Source: Herbiconiux moechotypicola
GTDB lineage: Bacteria > Actinomycetota > Actinomycetes > Actinomycetales > Microbacteriaceae
Length of the DNA stretch: 64,000 nt
Assembly: GCF_024979255.1 (NCBI RefSeq)
Contig: NZ_JANLCN010000006.1
Span: forward strand, 62,001-126,000
Reading direction: 5' to 3'
Both the position numbers and the translations under genes were made by a program. This document shows positions 7,814-19,501 of this stretch, piece after piece; position 1 is the stretch's first letter, and the number at the start of each line of letters is the position of its first letter. Under the pieces are notes generated by a model. It ran no database searches, was not told the DNA's origin, and saw nothing but the letters and a program-made list of their open reading frames with translations.

Positions 7814-8995
7814 ATGCCCCCGTCCGCCGACCCCGCGGAGAGCACGCCTGCCTCGGAGACGCCGCCCGCGCATCCGCCGCAGGCCCTGCGCCCCTCGCCG
7901 CTCGACGCCGTGCACGAGGCCGCCGGTGCCTCGTTCACCGACTTCGCCGGCTGGCGCATGCCCGTGCGCTACTCCAGCGACCTCGCCGAGCACCGCGCCG
8001 TGCGCACCGCCGCCGGGCTGTTCGATCTCTCGCACATGGCCGAGTTCGAGGTCTCGGGCCCGGAGGGCGCCGCGTTCCTCGACCACGCGCTGGCCGGCAG
8101 GCTCTCGGCGATCGCCGAGGGGCAGGCGAAGTACTCGCTGCTGCTCGCCGACGACGGCGGGGTGATCGACGACGTCGTGGTCTACCGGCTGGGCGCCGAG
8201 GAATTCCTGGTGGTTGCCAACGCCTCCAACCGCGAACCGGTCGCCGAAGCGTTGGCCGACCGGGTGGCGGGGTTCCCGGATGCGCGGGTCGCCGACGTGA
8301 GCGACCAGACCGCGCTCGTGGCGGTGCAGGGGCCGGCCGCGCTGAGCATCCTGAGCGGCACCGAGGGTTTCGACGCACCGGGCTTCGGCGAGCTGCGCTA
8401 CTACCGGGTGCTGCGCGGACGGTTCGAGGGCGGCCCGGTGCTGGTGGCCCGCACGGGCTACACCGGCGAGGACGGTTTCGAGCTGTACCTCGCGCCCGAA
8501 GCCGCTCCGGCGCTCTGGGCAGCCATCTCGGCGGCCGGTGCCGGCGAAGGCCTCGTGCCAGCGGGTCTCGCCAGCCGCGACACGCTCCGGCTCGAGGCCG
8601 GCATGCCGCTCTACGGCCACGAGCTCGACCGCGGCACGCTCCCCGTGCAGGCCGGCCTCGGCCGGGTGCCCGCCCTCGACAAGCCCGGGTTCGTGGGCCG
8701 CGACGCCCTCGTGGCCGGGCCCCGCGCATCCGCCCCGGTGCTCGTCGGCCTCGTGGCCGAGGGCAGACGCGCCGCCCGCGCCGGCTACGAAGTGTTCGCC
8801 GACGACGATTCGACCGAGCCGATCGGGCGCGTCACGAGCGGCGCGCTCTCGCCGACCCTCGGCCATCCCATCGCCCTCGCCTACGTCGACCCCGCCCACG
8901 CGGAGCCCGGACGGCGGCTCAGCGTCGACATCCGGGGCCGCCGCCTCGGCTACACCCTCACCACCCCTCCGTTCTACCGCCGGAAGAAGGACTGA
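7814..8995 (+). CDS. gcvT: Aminomethyltransferase, glycine cleavage T protein
   Basis: The protein has 393 residues and its ATG follows AGAAGGAGAA. GcvT takes the aminomethyl group from GcvH, releases ammonia and passes the carbon to tetrahydrofolate. The family features are the N-terminal [13 protein letters not shown] segment, [12 protein letters not shown], and the substrate-binding [10 protein letters not shown] region; a C-terminal barrel closes the protein. An N-terminal extension of about 30 residues rich in Pro and Ala precedes the domain and is probably disordered. This is the first gene of gcvT-gcvH-gcvP, and it sits behind a tandem glycine riboswitch. The lipoamide dehydrogenase (L protein) is not in the window. 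Confidence 0.96.
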   Translation: MPPSADPAESTPASETPPAHPPQALRPSPLDAVHEAAGASFTDFAGWRMPVRYSSDLAEHRAVRTAAGLFDLSHMAEFEVSGPEGAAFLDHALAGRLSAIAEGQAKYSLLLADDGGVIDDVVVYRLGAEEFLVVANASNREPVAEALADRVAGFPDARVADVSDQTALVAVQGPAALSILSGTEGFDAPGFGELRYYRVLRGRFEGGPVLVARTGYTGEDGFELYLAPEAAPALWAAISAAGAGEGLVPAGLASRDTLRLEAGMPLYGHELDRGTLPVQAGLGRVPALDKPGFVGRDALVAGPRASAPVLVGLVAEGRRAARAGYEVFADDDSTEPIGRVTSGALSPTLGHPIALAYVDPAHAEPGRRLSVDIRGRRLGYTLTTPPFYRRKKD

Positions 8996-8996
8996 C

Positions 8997-9368
8997 ATGA
9001 CCGATCTCACCGCTCTCGGATACACCGCCGAACACGAATGGGTGAAGGTCGACGGCTCCGTCGCGACCATCGGCATCACCGCCTACGCCGCCGCCCAGCT
9101 CGGCGACATCGTCTACCTCGACCTGCCCGCCGAGGGCACCGAGCTCTCCGGCGGCACCGTCGTGGGCGAGATCGAGTCGACCAAGTCGGTGGGCGAGCTC
9201 TTCGCCCCCGTCGACGGCACCGTCGTGGAGACCAACCCGGCCGTGGCCGACTCGCCCGAGCTCGTGAACTCCGACCCCTTCGGCGAGGGCTGGCTCATCA
9301 AGGTGGAGTTCACCGCGCTGCCCACCCTGCTCACGGCCGCCGAGTACGCGGCGCTGACGGGGGAGTGA
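8997..9368 (+). CDS. gcvH: Glycine cleavage H protein
   Basis: The protein has 123 residues, the usual size. The lipoyl-carrier loop reads [14 protein letters not shown] with the lipoylated lysine at Lys63. The lipoyl arm shuttles the aminomethyl group from GcvP to GcvT and is re-oxidised by the L protein. The ATG lies one base after the gcvT stop, so the two are probably coupled in translation. The conserved HEWVKVDG start is present. Confidence 0.97.
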   Translation: MTDLTALGYTAEHEWVKVDGSVATIGITAYAAAQLGDIVYLDLPAEGTELSGGTVVGEIESTKSVGELFAPVDGTVVETNPAVADSPELVNSDPFGEGWLIKVEFTALPTLLTAAEYAALTGE

Positions 9369-9376
9369 CCCACCCG

Positions 9377-12301
<2,925 letters not shown>

Positions 12302-12331
12302 GTGCTCGGGATCCGGGTCATCCGCCGCTGG

Positions 12332-12337
12332 TAGGGT
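12332..12337 (+). promoter_or_regulatory. -10 TAGGGT, probably leaderless
   Basis: TAGGGT ends seven bases before ATG 12345, with no ribosome site between them. Confidence 0.5.
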
Positions 12338-12344
12338 CGGCCGC

Positions 12345-13100
12345 ATGCCGCCCCGCACCGTGTTCCGTATTCCGCTCGCCGTCGCCGGGGCGGTCGTGGC
12401 GGCCTCGATCCTGGCCGTCGCCCCTGTCGCCGCAGCCTCGGCCGATCCGCTCTTCGAGGAGGGCGGATGCGTGGTGCTGCCCGTCTCCGACGGCGGCGCC
12501 GGAGGAGCGCAGTGCGCCGGGGTCGACCTCAGTGGCACCCGATTCGGCGAGGCCGACTTCACGGGCGCCGACCTCGCCGGGGCGTCGTTCGTCGACGGCG
12601 ACGTGCAGGGAGCGGTGTTCACGGGCGCCGATCTCGCCGGGGCCGACTTCACGGGCACGCGGATCGTGGGGGCCGACTTCACGGGGTCGAGCATCCTGCC
12701 CGCCACGCTGACCGCTGAGGCCGACGAGACGGGCACCGCGCCGATCGAGATCGCGCCGGCCGTGCCGACCGGTCTGACGGTCGAAGGCTGCTCGATCGTG
12801 GGCACCCCGGTGGAGTCGGGCCAGAGCTTTCCGGTCGGCACCTCGTCGATGCTCTGCAGCATCTCGTCGTCGTTCGCGGGCACCGCGAGCGCCCTGGTGA
12901 CGATCGAGGTGACGGCCTCGGTCTCGGCGCCCGCGACCCAGCAGCCGCTGTTCACCGAGGTGCCGGTCACCGGGGCGCCGGTCGCGGCTGAACAGGGTCC
13001 CGACGGTCTGCTGATCGGCCTCCTGATCGGGGGAGGGGCGCTCGTGGCCCTCGGCGTCGTGGCGTTCGTGTTGGCCAACCGGCGCCCGAGAGAGCGCTAG
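12345..13100 (+). CDS. Exported pentapeptide-repeat protein with C-terminal membrane anchor
   Basis: The protein has 251 residues. Residues 1-33 form a Sec signal peptide ending in ASA. Between about residues 57 and 118 the sequence follows the A(D/N)LxG pentapeptide pattern (GADFTGADLAGASF, GADLAGADFTG), which folds as a right-handed square helix. A second domain with two cysteines follows (about 128-200), then a membrane helix (about 220-243) and a short basic tail. I infer a surface-exposed, membrane-anchored protein; pentapeptide repeats give structure but do not tell function. It converges with the CPBP gene three bases away. Confidence 0.82.
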   Translation: MPPRTVFRIPLAVAGAVVAASILAVAPVAAASADPLFEEGGCVVLPVSDGGAGGAQCAGVDLSGTRFGEADFTGADLAGASFVDGDVQGAVFTGADLAGADFTGTRIVGADFTGSSILPATLTAEADETGTAPIEIAPAVPTGLTVEGCSIVGTPVESGQSFPVGTSSMLCSISSSFAGTASALVTIEVTASVSAPATQQPLFTEVPVTGAPVAAEQGPDGLLIGLLIGGGALVALGVVAFVLANRRPRER

Positions 13101-13103
13101 CCG

Positions 13104-13880
13104 TCAGCCGAACAGCGTGGGGAACCAGGCCAGGGCCACCGGGTACCCCACGAACGACACGATGTCGATGATCCAGTGCGCCACCACGAGCGGCATCACG
13201 CGGCCCCAGCGCCAGTAGCACCAGCCGAACACGATCCCCATCGCCACGTTGCCGACGAACGGCCCGGGCCCCTGGTAGAGGTGGTAGCTGCCCCGCAGCA
13301 CGGCGGCACCCAGGATGATCGCCCACTTCGACAGGCCGAGCTGGCGCAGGCGGGTGAACAGGTAGCCCACCACGATCACCTCCTCCTGCAGGGCGGCCCG
13401 CAGCGCCGCCAGCACGAGGACCGGCACGGTGTACCAGTGGGTGTCGAGCGGCGAGGCCACCACGGCGGCGCTGTAGCCGAGCATCCGCCACACCGCGTAG
13501 AGCACGATGCCCGGCACGCCCACGACCAGCACGAGGAGCCAGCCGCGGCCGAGGTCGCGGGCCGGCTCGCGGAAGTCGAAGCCGATGCGGCGGAAGGGGT
13601 TGCCCCCCGAGATCGCGAGCAGGTAGAGCACCAGCGCGACCGGTACCAGGTCGAAGAAGATCGCGAGCAGCTGATACGTGAGGTCGAGCCAGGCCCGGTC
13701 GCTGAGCGCCCCGTTGAGGGTGGCCGTCTGGTCGGCGAGAGCGGTCTCCTGGGTGAGACGGGAGATCAGGCTCACGACGGAGTAGACGGCAGAGGCGCCG
13801 AGCGAGATACCGAGCACGAGCCCGATCTCCGTCCACAGCCGTCGGCGCCTCAGACGGGCCCATTCGAGCGCTCGAACCAT
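13104..13880 (-). CDS. CPBP-family intramembrane glutamic endopeptidase
   Basis: The protein has 258 residues with about eight membrane segments. The CAAX-protease/bacteriocin-processing (CPBP, Abi) motifs are visible: EEVIVVGYLFTRL (motif 1, the glutamate pair), RGSYHLYQG (motif 2, histidine) and HWIIDI (motif 4, histidine). These proteases cut within the membrane and serve in CAAX-like processing, bacteriocin immunity or sigma-factor control; the target here is unknown. The ATG at 13880 is preferred; the codon before it is GTG. It stands alone, divergent from the oligopeptide transporter. Confidence 0.85.
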   Translation of the reverse strand: MVRALEWARLRRRRLWTEIGLVLGISLGASAVYSVVSLISRLTQETALADQTATLNGALSDRAWLDLTYQLLAIFFDLVPVALVLYLLAISGGNPFRRIGFDFREPARDLGRGWLLVLVVGVPGIVLYAVWRMLGYSAAVVASPLDTHWYTVPVLVLAALRAALQEEVIVVGYLFTRLRQLGLSKWAIILGAAVLRGSYHLYQGPGPFVGNVAMGIVFGWCYWRWGRVMPLVVAHWIIDIVSFVGYPVALAWFPTLFG

Positions 13881-13985
13881 CACTTCACTTTCTTGCGTAG
13901 AGCGCTACTTTTTCACACGAACTGTGGGATTCGCACAAGGATTCCTTGGAGATAGTTTCGGGTCTGTAACTTTTTTCTCCGTGGT

Positions 13986-14014
13986 TTGCAGCCAGCCTGG
14001 CCCCCACTTAGGGT
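13986..14014 (+). promoter_or_regulatory. Promoter of the oligopeptide transporter operon
   Basis: TTGCAG (13986-13991) and TAGGGT (14009-14014) are separated by 17 bases, the best -35/-10 pair I can see in the window. The transcript would start near 14021, within an unusually A+T-rich intergenic stretch, and carry about 60 bases of leader. Confidence 0.6.
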
Positions 14015-14029
14015 ACTTCCTTAGGTTGC

Positions 14030-14077
14030 GCCCCCCAGAAGGGGGCCGATCTCCTGCACCCATTTCTGCACAGGAGG
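14030..14077 (+). promoter_or_regulatory. Structured leader with a ribosome site in a hairpin
   Basis: A first hairpin pairs GCCCCC (14030-14035) with GGGGGC (14041-14046). A second pairs CTCCTG (14051-14056) with CAGGAG (14071-14076), which is the ribosome site AGGAGG of the next gene. Pairing would hide the site, so translation may be controlled by structure. Confidence 0.45.
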
Positions 14078-14081
14078 AAAA

Positions 14082-15698
14082 TTGAACAAGAGAAGGTACG
14101 GCATCGGCGCGCTCGCGCTGGTCGCCGCGAGCACCCTCGTGCTCGCCGGCTGCGCCAGCGGCGGCGCGGAGAGCACCTCGGGCGCCGACACGTCGGCGGT
14201 CATCACGGCGAACGGCTCCGAGCCGCAGAACCCGCTGATCCCCACCAACACCAACGAGACCGGTGGCGGCAAGATCCTCGACTCCATCTTCGCGGGGCTC
14301 GAGTACTACGACGCCACGGGGGCGCCGCAGCTCGACATGGCCGAGTCGATCGAGACCGAGGACTCGCAGACCTTCACCATCACGATCAAGCCCGACCAGA
14401 CTTTCACCAACGGTGAGCCGGTCGACGCCAACTCCTTCGTCGACGCCTGGCAGTACGGCGCGCTCCTGTCGAACGAGCAGCTCAACAGCTACTTCTTCGA
14501 GGACATCGAGGGCTTCAGCTACGACGAGGACAGCCCCCTCACGGGTCTGAACGTCGTCGACGACCTCACCTTCACGGTGACCCTGAAAGAGCCCCGCTCC
14601 GACTTCCCGCTGCGCCTCGGCTACTCGGCCTTCTACCCGCTGCCCGCGTCGGCGTTCGACGACATCGAGGCCTACGGCCAGAACCCGATCGGCAACGGCC
14701 CGTACAAGCTGGCCTCCGACACCGCGTGGCAGCACAACGAGAAGATCGACCTGGTCGTGAACGAGGACTACGACGGCGGCCGCAAGGCGGCCAACGGCGG
14801 CCTCACCATCGTCTTCTACGCCAGTGAAGACGCCGCCTACGCCGACCTGCTCGGTGGCAACCTCGACGTGCTCGACGCCGTTCCTGCCAGCGCCTTCGCG
14901 ACCTACGAGTCCGACCTGGGCGACCGTGCGGTGAACCAGCCGGCCGCGATCTTCCAGTCGTTCACCATCCCGGAGCGCCTCGCGCACTTCGGCAACGACG
15001 AGGAGGGCAAGCTCCGCCGCGCCGCCCTGTCGATGGCGATCAACCGCGACGAGATCACCGACATCATCTTCCAGGGCACCCGCACCCCGGCCAGCGACTT
15101 CACCTCCCCGGTGATCGACGGCTGGAGCGACTCGCTCGAGGGTGCCGAGGTACTCGCCTACGACCCCGACCAGGCCAAGGAGCTGTGGGCCCAGGCCGAC
15201 GCCATCTCCCCGTGGTCGGGCACCTTCCAGATCGCGTACAACGCCGACGGCGGTCACGCCGAGTGGGTCGACGCCGTGTCGAACAGCATCAAGAACACCC
15301 TCGGCATCGACGCGTCGGGCGCTCCGTACCCGACCTTCGCCGAGGCGCGCACCGCGATCACCGACCGCTCCATCCAGACCGCGTTCCGCACCGGATGGCA
15401 GGCCGACTACCCGGGTCTGTTCAACTTCCTCGGCCCGCTCTACGCGACCAACGCGTCCTCCAACGACGGCGACTACACGAACCCCGAGTTCGACGCGCTG
15501 CTGAACGAGGGCTCGTCGACCGCCGACAGCGCCGAGGCGAACGCCGACTTCCAGAAGGCTCAGGAGATCCTGCTGCAGGACCTCCCCGCCATCCCGCTGT
15601 GGTACTCGAACGTGACCGGCGGTTACGGCGAGGGCGTGCAGAACGTGGAGTTCGGCTGGAACTCGGTGCCGCTCTACTACGAGATCACCAAGGGCTAG
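14082..15698 (+). CDS. Peptide ABC transporter substrate-binding lipoprotein (SBP family 5)
   Basis: The protein has 538 residues and starts at TTG 14082, six bases after AGGAGG. A lipoprotein signal peptide ends in LAGC with the acylated Cys24. The mature part is a family-5 solute-binding protein (DppA/OppA type): LDSIFAGLEYYD, the PEAVDANSF-like segment near residue 115 and the NPIGNGPYKL motif are in order, and the end reads VPLYYEITKG. It captures oligopeptides outside the membrane for the permeases encoded next. The gene is cut off from them by a strong terminator, so it is probably made in excess. Peptide specificity cannot be read. Confidence 0.92.
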   Translation: MNKRRYGIGALALVAASTLVLAGCASGGAESTSGADTSAVITANGSEPQNPLIPTNTNETGGGKILDSIFAGLEYYDATGAPQLDMAESIETEDSQTFTITIKPDQTFTNGEPVDANSFVDAWQYGALLSNEQLNSYFFEDIEGFSYDEDSPLTGLNVVDDLTFTVTLKEPRSDFPLRLGYSAFYPLPASAFDDIEAYGQNPIGNGPYKLASDTAWQHNEKIDLVVNEDYDGGRKAANGGLTIVFYASEDAAYADLLGGNLDVLDAVPASAFATYESDLGDRAVNQPAAIFQSFTIPERLAHFGNDEEGKLRRAALSMAINRDEITDIIFQGTRTPASDFTSPVIDGWSDSLEGAEVLAYDPDQAKELWAQADAISPWSGTFQIAYNADGGHAEWVDAVSNSIKNTLGIDASGAPYPTFAEARTAITDRSIQTAFRTGWQADYPGLFNFLGPLYATNASSNDGDYTNPEFDALLNEGSSTADSAEANADFQKAQEILLQDLPAIPLWYSNVTGGYGEGVQNVEFGWNSVPLYYEITKG

Positions 15699-15708
15699 CA
15701 CCCGCGTC

Positions 15709-15743
15709 ATCGGGGGCGGCGGCTTCGTGCCGCCGCCCCCGAT
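15709..15743 (+). terminator. Perfect 15-bp hairpin between binding protein and permease genes
   Basis: The arms 15709-15723 and 15729-15743 are perfectly complementary around a TTCGT loop. There is no U-tract. It should stop or reduce transcription into the permease genes. Confidence 0.88.
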
Positions 15744-15791
15744 CCATGTCCCTGATCCTCGCGCGGCTACCCGCCCCTAGTTCTCGATTGG

Positions 15792-15797
15792 TACGGT
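15792..15797 (+). promoter_or_regulatory. -10 TACGGT for the permease genes, probably leaderless
   Basis: TACGGT ends seven bases before GTG 15805, after the terminator, so the permease and ATPase genes may have their own start. Confidence 0.55.
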
Positions 15798-15804
15798 CTG
15801 ATTC

Positions 15805-16734
15805 GTGGCCGGATACATCCTCAGGCGTCTCCTCCAGGCGATCCCCGTCCTGCTGGGCACGACGTTCCTCATCTACTTCATGGTCTTCGCCATGCCGGGC
15901 GACCCCCTGCTCGCCCTGTTCGGCGACAAGACGCCGAACCCGGCCCTGCTCGAGCGGCTCCGCGAGGAGTACCACCTCGATCAGCCGTTCATCGTGCAGT
16001 ACTTCCTCTACCTCGGCGGCATCTTCCGGGGCGACTTCGGCACCTCGTTCAGCGGCGAACCGGTCTCCGAGATCCTCGCCCGCACCTTCCCGGTGACGAT
16101 CCGCCTCGCGATCATGGCGCTCATCATCGAGTTCGTCGGCGGCGTGATCGTCGGCCTCGTCTCCGGCCTCCGCAAGGGCAAGCTGTTCGACGCATCGGCG
16201 CTCGTCATCAGCCTCATCTTCATCTCGCTGCCGATCTTCGTGATCGCCTTCGTGGCGCAGTTCATCTTCGGCATCCAACTGGGCTGGGCCAGGACGACGG
16301 TGTCCACCGGGGCCCCGATCCAAGACCTGATCCTCCCCGCGTTCGTGCTGGCGTCGATCACCTTCGCCCAGCTGGTGAGGCTCACCCGGGCCTCCGTCAT
16401 CGAGACCGAGGGTCTCGACTTCGTGCGCACCGCCTACGGCAAGGGGCTCAGCCGCCGCCGCATCATCCCGGTGCACATCCTGCGCAACTCGCTCATCCCG
16501 GTGGTCACCTACGCGGCCACCGACTTCGGCGTGCTGCTCGTGGGCGCCACGGTCACGGAGGGCATCTTCAACGTGCCCGGCGTCGGCCGCACGCTCTACC
16601 AGGCGATCATCCGAGGCGAGGGCCCGACCGTCGTCTCCTTCGTGACCGTGATGGTGCTCATCTACCTGGTGGTCAACCTCGTCGTCGACCTCCTGTACGG
16701 CCTTCTCGACCCGAGGATCCGCTATGTCAAATAA
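15805..16734 (+). CDS. Peptide ABC transporter permease (DppB type)
   Basis: The protein has 309 residues and six predicted membrane segments. It opens with the typical MAGYILRRLLQAIPVLLGTT of DppB/OppB. The binding-protein-dependent permease loop that docks on the ATPase is visible near FVRTAYGKGLSRRRIIPVHILRN at about residues 207-228. It forms the channel together with the next gene product. The GTG start lies seven bases after TACGGT with no ribosome site. Confidence 0.93.
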   Translation: MAGYILRRLLQAIPVLLGTTFLIYFMVFAMPGDPLLALFGDKTPNPALLERLREEYHLDQPFIVQYFLYLGGIFRGDFGTSFSGEPVSEILARTFPVTIRLAIMALIIEFVGGVIVGLVSGLRKGKLFDASALVISLIFISLPIFVIAFVAQFIFGIQLGWARTTVSTGAPIQDLILPAFVLASITFAQLVRLTRASVIETEGLDFVRTAYGKGLSRRRIIPVHILRNSLIPVVTYAATDFGVLLVGATVTEGIFNVPGVGRTLYQAIIRGEGPTVVSFVTVMVLIYLVVNLVVDLLYGLLDPRIRYVK

Positions 16735-17680
16735 CACTCCCACCCGGGGGCCCGGGCACTTCGTCGCTCCGTTGGAGGAGACTCCTCTCGTCGCCGTCGA
16801 CGCCATCAAACTCGACGAGCGCAAGAGCAACCTCTGGATCGACGCCTGGCGCGACATGCGCCGCCGCCCCATGTTCTGGATCTCCGCCGTCATCATCCTG
16901 CTGGTGATCTTCGTGGCGTTCTTCCCCACGCTGTTCACGCAGGTGCCGCCCAACGACGACTGCCAGCTCGCGAACAGCAATGGCGCGCCCACCGGAGAGC
17001 ACATCCTGGGCTTCACCAAGCAGGGCTGCGACATCTTCTCGCGCATCGTGCACGGTACCGCCACCTCGCTCTCGGTCGGCATCATCGTGACGATCCTCAC
17101 CACGGTGCTCGGCATCCTGTTCGGCGCCTTCGCCGGGTTCTACGGCGGCTGGCTCGACTCGGTGCTCTCGCGCGCCGGCGACATCTTCTTCTCGATCCCC
17201 TACATCCTGGCCGCCGTGGTCATCATGTCGGTGTTCTCGGCCTACCGGAACGTGTTCGTCATCTCGCTGGCCATCGGAATCTTCGCCTGGCCGGCGACGG
17301 CCCGAGTGCTGAGAGCCGAGATCCTGAGGGTCAAACAGTCCGACTACGTGATGGCGGCGCAGGCGGTCGGGGTGTCGAACTTCCGCATCCTGCTGCGGCA
17401 CGTGCTGCCGAACTCGATCGCCCCGGTGATCGTGGTCACCACCATCTCGCTGGGCGCGGCGATCGTGGCCGAGGCCACGCTGTCGTTCCTCGGCGTGGGG
17501 CTGCCGAACTCCACCATGTCGTGGGGCAACGACATCAGCGCCGCGCAGGTCGACCTGCGCACCGCCCCGCAGACGCTCATCTACCCCTCACTCGCGCTCT
17601 CCATCACCGTCCTCGCCTTCATCATGATGGGCGAGGTCATCCGAGACGCGCTCGACCCGAAGGCGAGGGCCCAGCGATGA
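16724..17680 (+). CDS. Peptide ABC transporter permease (DppC type)
   Basis: The protein has 318 residues. The N-terminal 40 residues are cytoplasmic, followed by the DppC-type first helix after RDMRRRPMFWISA and five more helices. The ATPase-docking loop (EAA-like) reads YVMAAQAVGVSNFRIL in its core. The start overlaps the end of the previous permease gene by 11 bases, which points to coupled translation and a one-to-one ratio in the heterodimeric channel. Confidence 0.93.
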   Translation: MSNNTPTRGPGHFVAPLEETPLVAVDAIKLDERKSNLWIDAWRDMRRRPMFWISAVIILLVIFVAFFPTLFTQVPPNDDCQLANSNGAPTGEHILGFTKQGCDIFSRIVHGTATSLSVGIIVTILTTVLGILFGAFAGFYGGWLDSVLSRAGDIFFSIPYILAAVVIMSVFSAYRNVFVISLAIGIFAWPATARVLRAEILRVKQSDYVMAAQAVGVSNFRILLRHVLPNSIAPVIVVTTISLGAAIVAEATLSFLGVGLPNSTMSWGNDISAAQVDLRTAPQTLIYPSLALSITVLAFIMMGEVIRDALDPKARAQR

Positions 17681-19449
17681 GCGACCCCACCACCACCCCG
17701 GGCGCGCGCCCGCTGCTCGAGATCAAGAACCTCGAGGTCGGCTTCCAGTCCTCCGACGGCATCATCCCGGCCGTGCGCGGGGTCGATCTCACCCTCATGG
17801 CCGGCCAGACCCTCGCCATCGTGGGGGAGTCCGGCTCGGGCAAGTCGACCACCGCCTCCGCCATCATCAACCTGCTCCCGGGGGCCGGACGCATCACCGG
17901 CGGGTCGATCCTCTTCGATGGCAAAGAGCTCACCAACTACTCCACGAAGCAGATGGAGGACATCCGGGGCCGCGAGATCGGCTACGTGCCGCAAGACCCC
18001 ATGTCGAACCTCAACCCGGTGTGGAGCGTCGGCTTCCAGGTCGAGGAGACGATCCGCGCGAACGGCATCGCCACCGGCCGGAAGGCCGTGCGGGAGCACG
18101 CCATCCAGGTGCTCCGCGAGGCCGGGCTGCAGGATGCGGACAAGCGGCTCAAGCAGTTCCCGCACCAGTTCTCGGGCGGTATGCGGCAGCGCGTGCTCAT
18201 CGGCATCGGCCTGTCGTCGCGCCCCAAGCTGCTCATCGCCGACGAGCCCACCTCGGCGCTCGACGTCACCGTGCAGCGGCGCATCCTCGACCACCTCGAG
18301 ACCCTCACCCGCGACATCGGCACCGCGGTGCTCTTCATCACCCACGACCTGGGCCTCGCCGCCGAGCGCGCCGAGCAGCTCGTGGTGATGTACAAGGGGC
18401 GCATCGTCGAGGCGGGCCCCTCGCGGGAGATCCTCGAGAACCCCCTGCACCCCTACACGCAGCGCCTGGTGGCCGCAGCGCCCAGCCTGGCCTCGCGCCG
18501 CATCCTCTCGGCCACGCAAGAATCGGCGACGCACTCGCTCAGCGACCTCGACTACGCGCCCACGACGGTCACCGAGGGCATCGACCTCATCGCGGCCGCG
18601 GAGGAGCGGGTCGAGCGGGAGCGCGCCGGTGGAGCCGCGCCGACGCGCCGCCCCGACGCCATCGTGGTGAACGACCTCACGAAGGTCTACAAGATCCGCG
18701 GCCAGGGCAAGGGCTCGGCGGGCGAGATCACCGCCGCCGACCACGTGTCGTTCGCGGTGGAGAAGGGCACCACCACGGCGATCGTGGGGGAGTCGGGCTC
18801 GGGCAAGTCGACCGTGGCGAAGATGATCCTCAAGCTCGAGCAGCCCACCAGCGGCCAGATCCTGATCGACGGCGTCGACGTGGCGCCGCTGAAGGGTCGC
18901 TCGCTGCTCGACCTGCGCCGCCGCCTGCAGCCGGTGTTCCAAGACCCCTACGGTTCGCTCAACCCGCTGCGCAACATCGGCAACACCATCGCCGAGCCGT
19001 TGCTCGTGCACAAGGCGGGTGACCACGCGAGCCGCCGCGCCCGGGTGCTCGAGCTGCTCGACCAGGTGGCCTTGCCCCAATCGCTCATCACGCGCTACCC
19101 GAACGAACTCTCGGGCGGACAGCGTCAGCGCGTCGCCATCGCACGCGCTCTCGCGCTCAAGCCCGACATCGTCGTGCTCGACGAGGCGGTGTCGGCACTC
19201 GACGTGCTGGTGCAGGCGCAGATCCTGAAGCTCCTGGCCGAGCTGCAGTCCGAGCTCGAGCTCACTTACCTCTTCATCACGCACGATCTCGCGGTCGTGC
19301 GGGTCATCGCCGACAACGTGTGCGTGATGCAGAAGGGTCGCATCGTGGAGGCGGCTTCGACCGACGAGGTCTTCGACCACCCTCAGGAGCAGTACACTAA
19401 GGAGTTGCTGAACGCCATTCCGGGTGCCGGAATCGCCCTGGGCGTCTAG
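17677..19449 (+). CDS. Fused dual-domain peptide ABC transporter ATPase (DppD-DppF)
   Basis: The protein has 590 residues and contains two complete ABC domains in one chain. Domain 1 has GESGSGKST, the FSGGMRQR signature and Walker B LLIADEPTSALD; domain 2 has a second GESGSGKST, LSGGQRQR and IVVLDEAVSALD. Domain 1 resembles DppD and domain 2 DppF, which are separate genes in many bacteria. A linker of about 50 residues rich in charged residues joins them. The start ATG overlaps the dppC-type stop in ATGA. It powers import of peptides through the two permeases encoded just before it. Confidence 0.94.
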   Translation: MSDPTTTPGARPLLEIKNLEVGFQSSDGIIPAVRGVDLTLMAGQTLAIVGESGSGKSTTASAIINLLPGAGRITGGSILFDGKELTNYSTKQMEDIRGREIGYVPQDPMSNLNPVWSVGFQVEETIRANGIATGRKAVREHAIQVLREAGLQDADKRLKQFPHQFSGGMRQRVLIGIGLSSRPKLLIADEPTSALDVTVQRRILDHLETLTRDIGTAVLFITHDLGLAAERAEQLVVMYKGRIVEAGPSREILENPLHPYTQRLVAAAPSLASRRILSATQESATHSLSDLDYAPTTVTEGIDLIAAAEERVERERAGGAAPTRRPDAIVVNDLTKVYKIRGQGKGSAGEITAADHVSFAVEKGTTTAIVGESGSGKSTVAKMILKLEQPTSGQILIDGVDVAPLKGRSLLDLRRRLQPVFQDPYGSLNPLRNIGNTIAEPLLVHKAGDHASRRARVLELLDQVALPQSLITRYPNELSGGQRQRVAIARALALKPDIVVLDEAVSALDVLVQAQILKLLAELQSELELTYLFITHDLAVVRVIADNVCVMQKGRIVEAASTDEVFDHPQEQYTKELLNAIPGAGIALGV

Positions 19450-19501
19450 CTGTACGGGCCTCGTCGCCCACCTTCTCACGCACACCAAGAGGACTTCTCC
19501 C

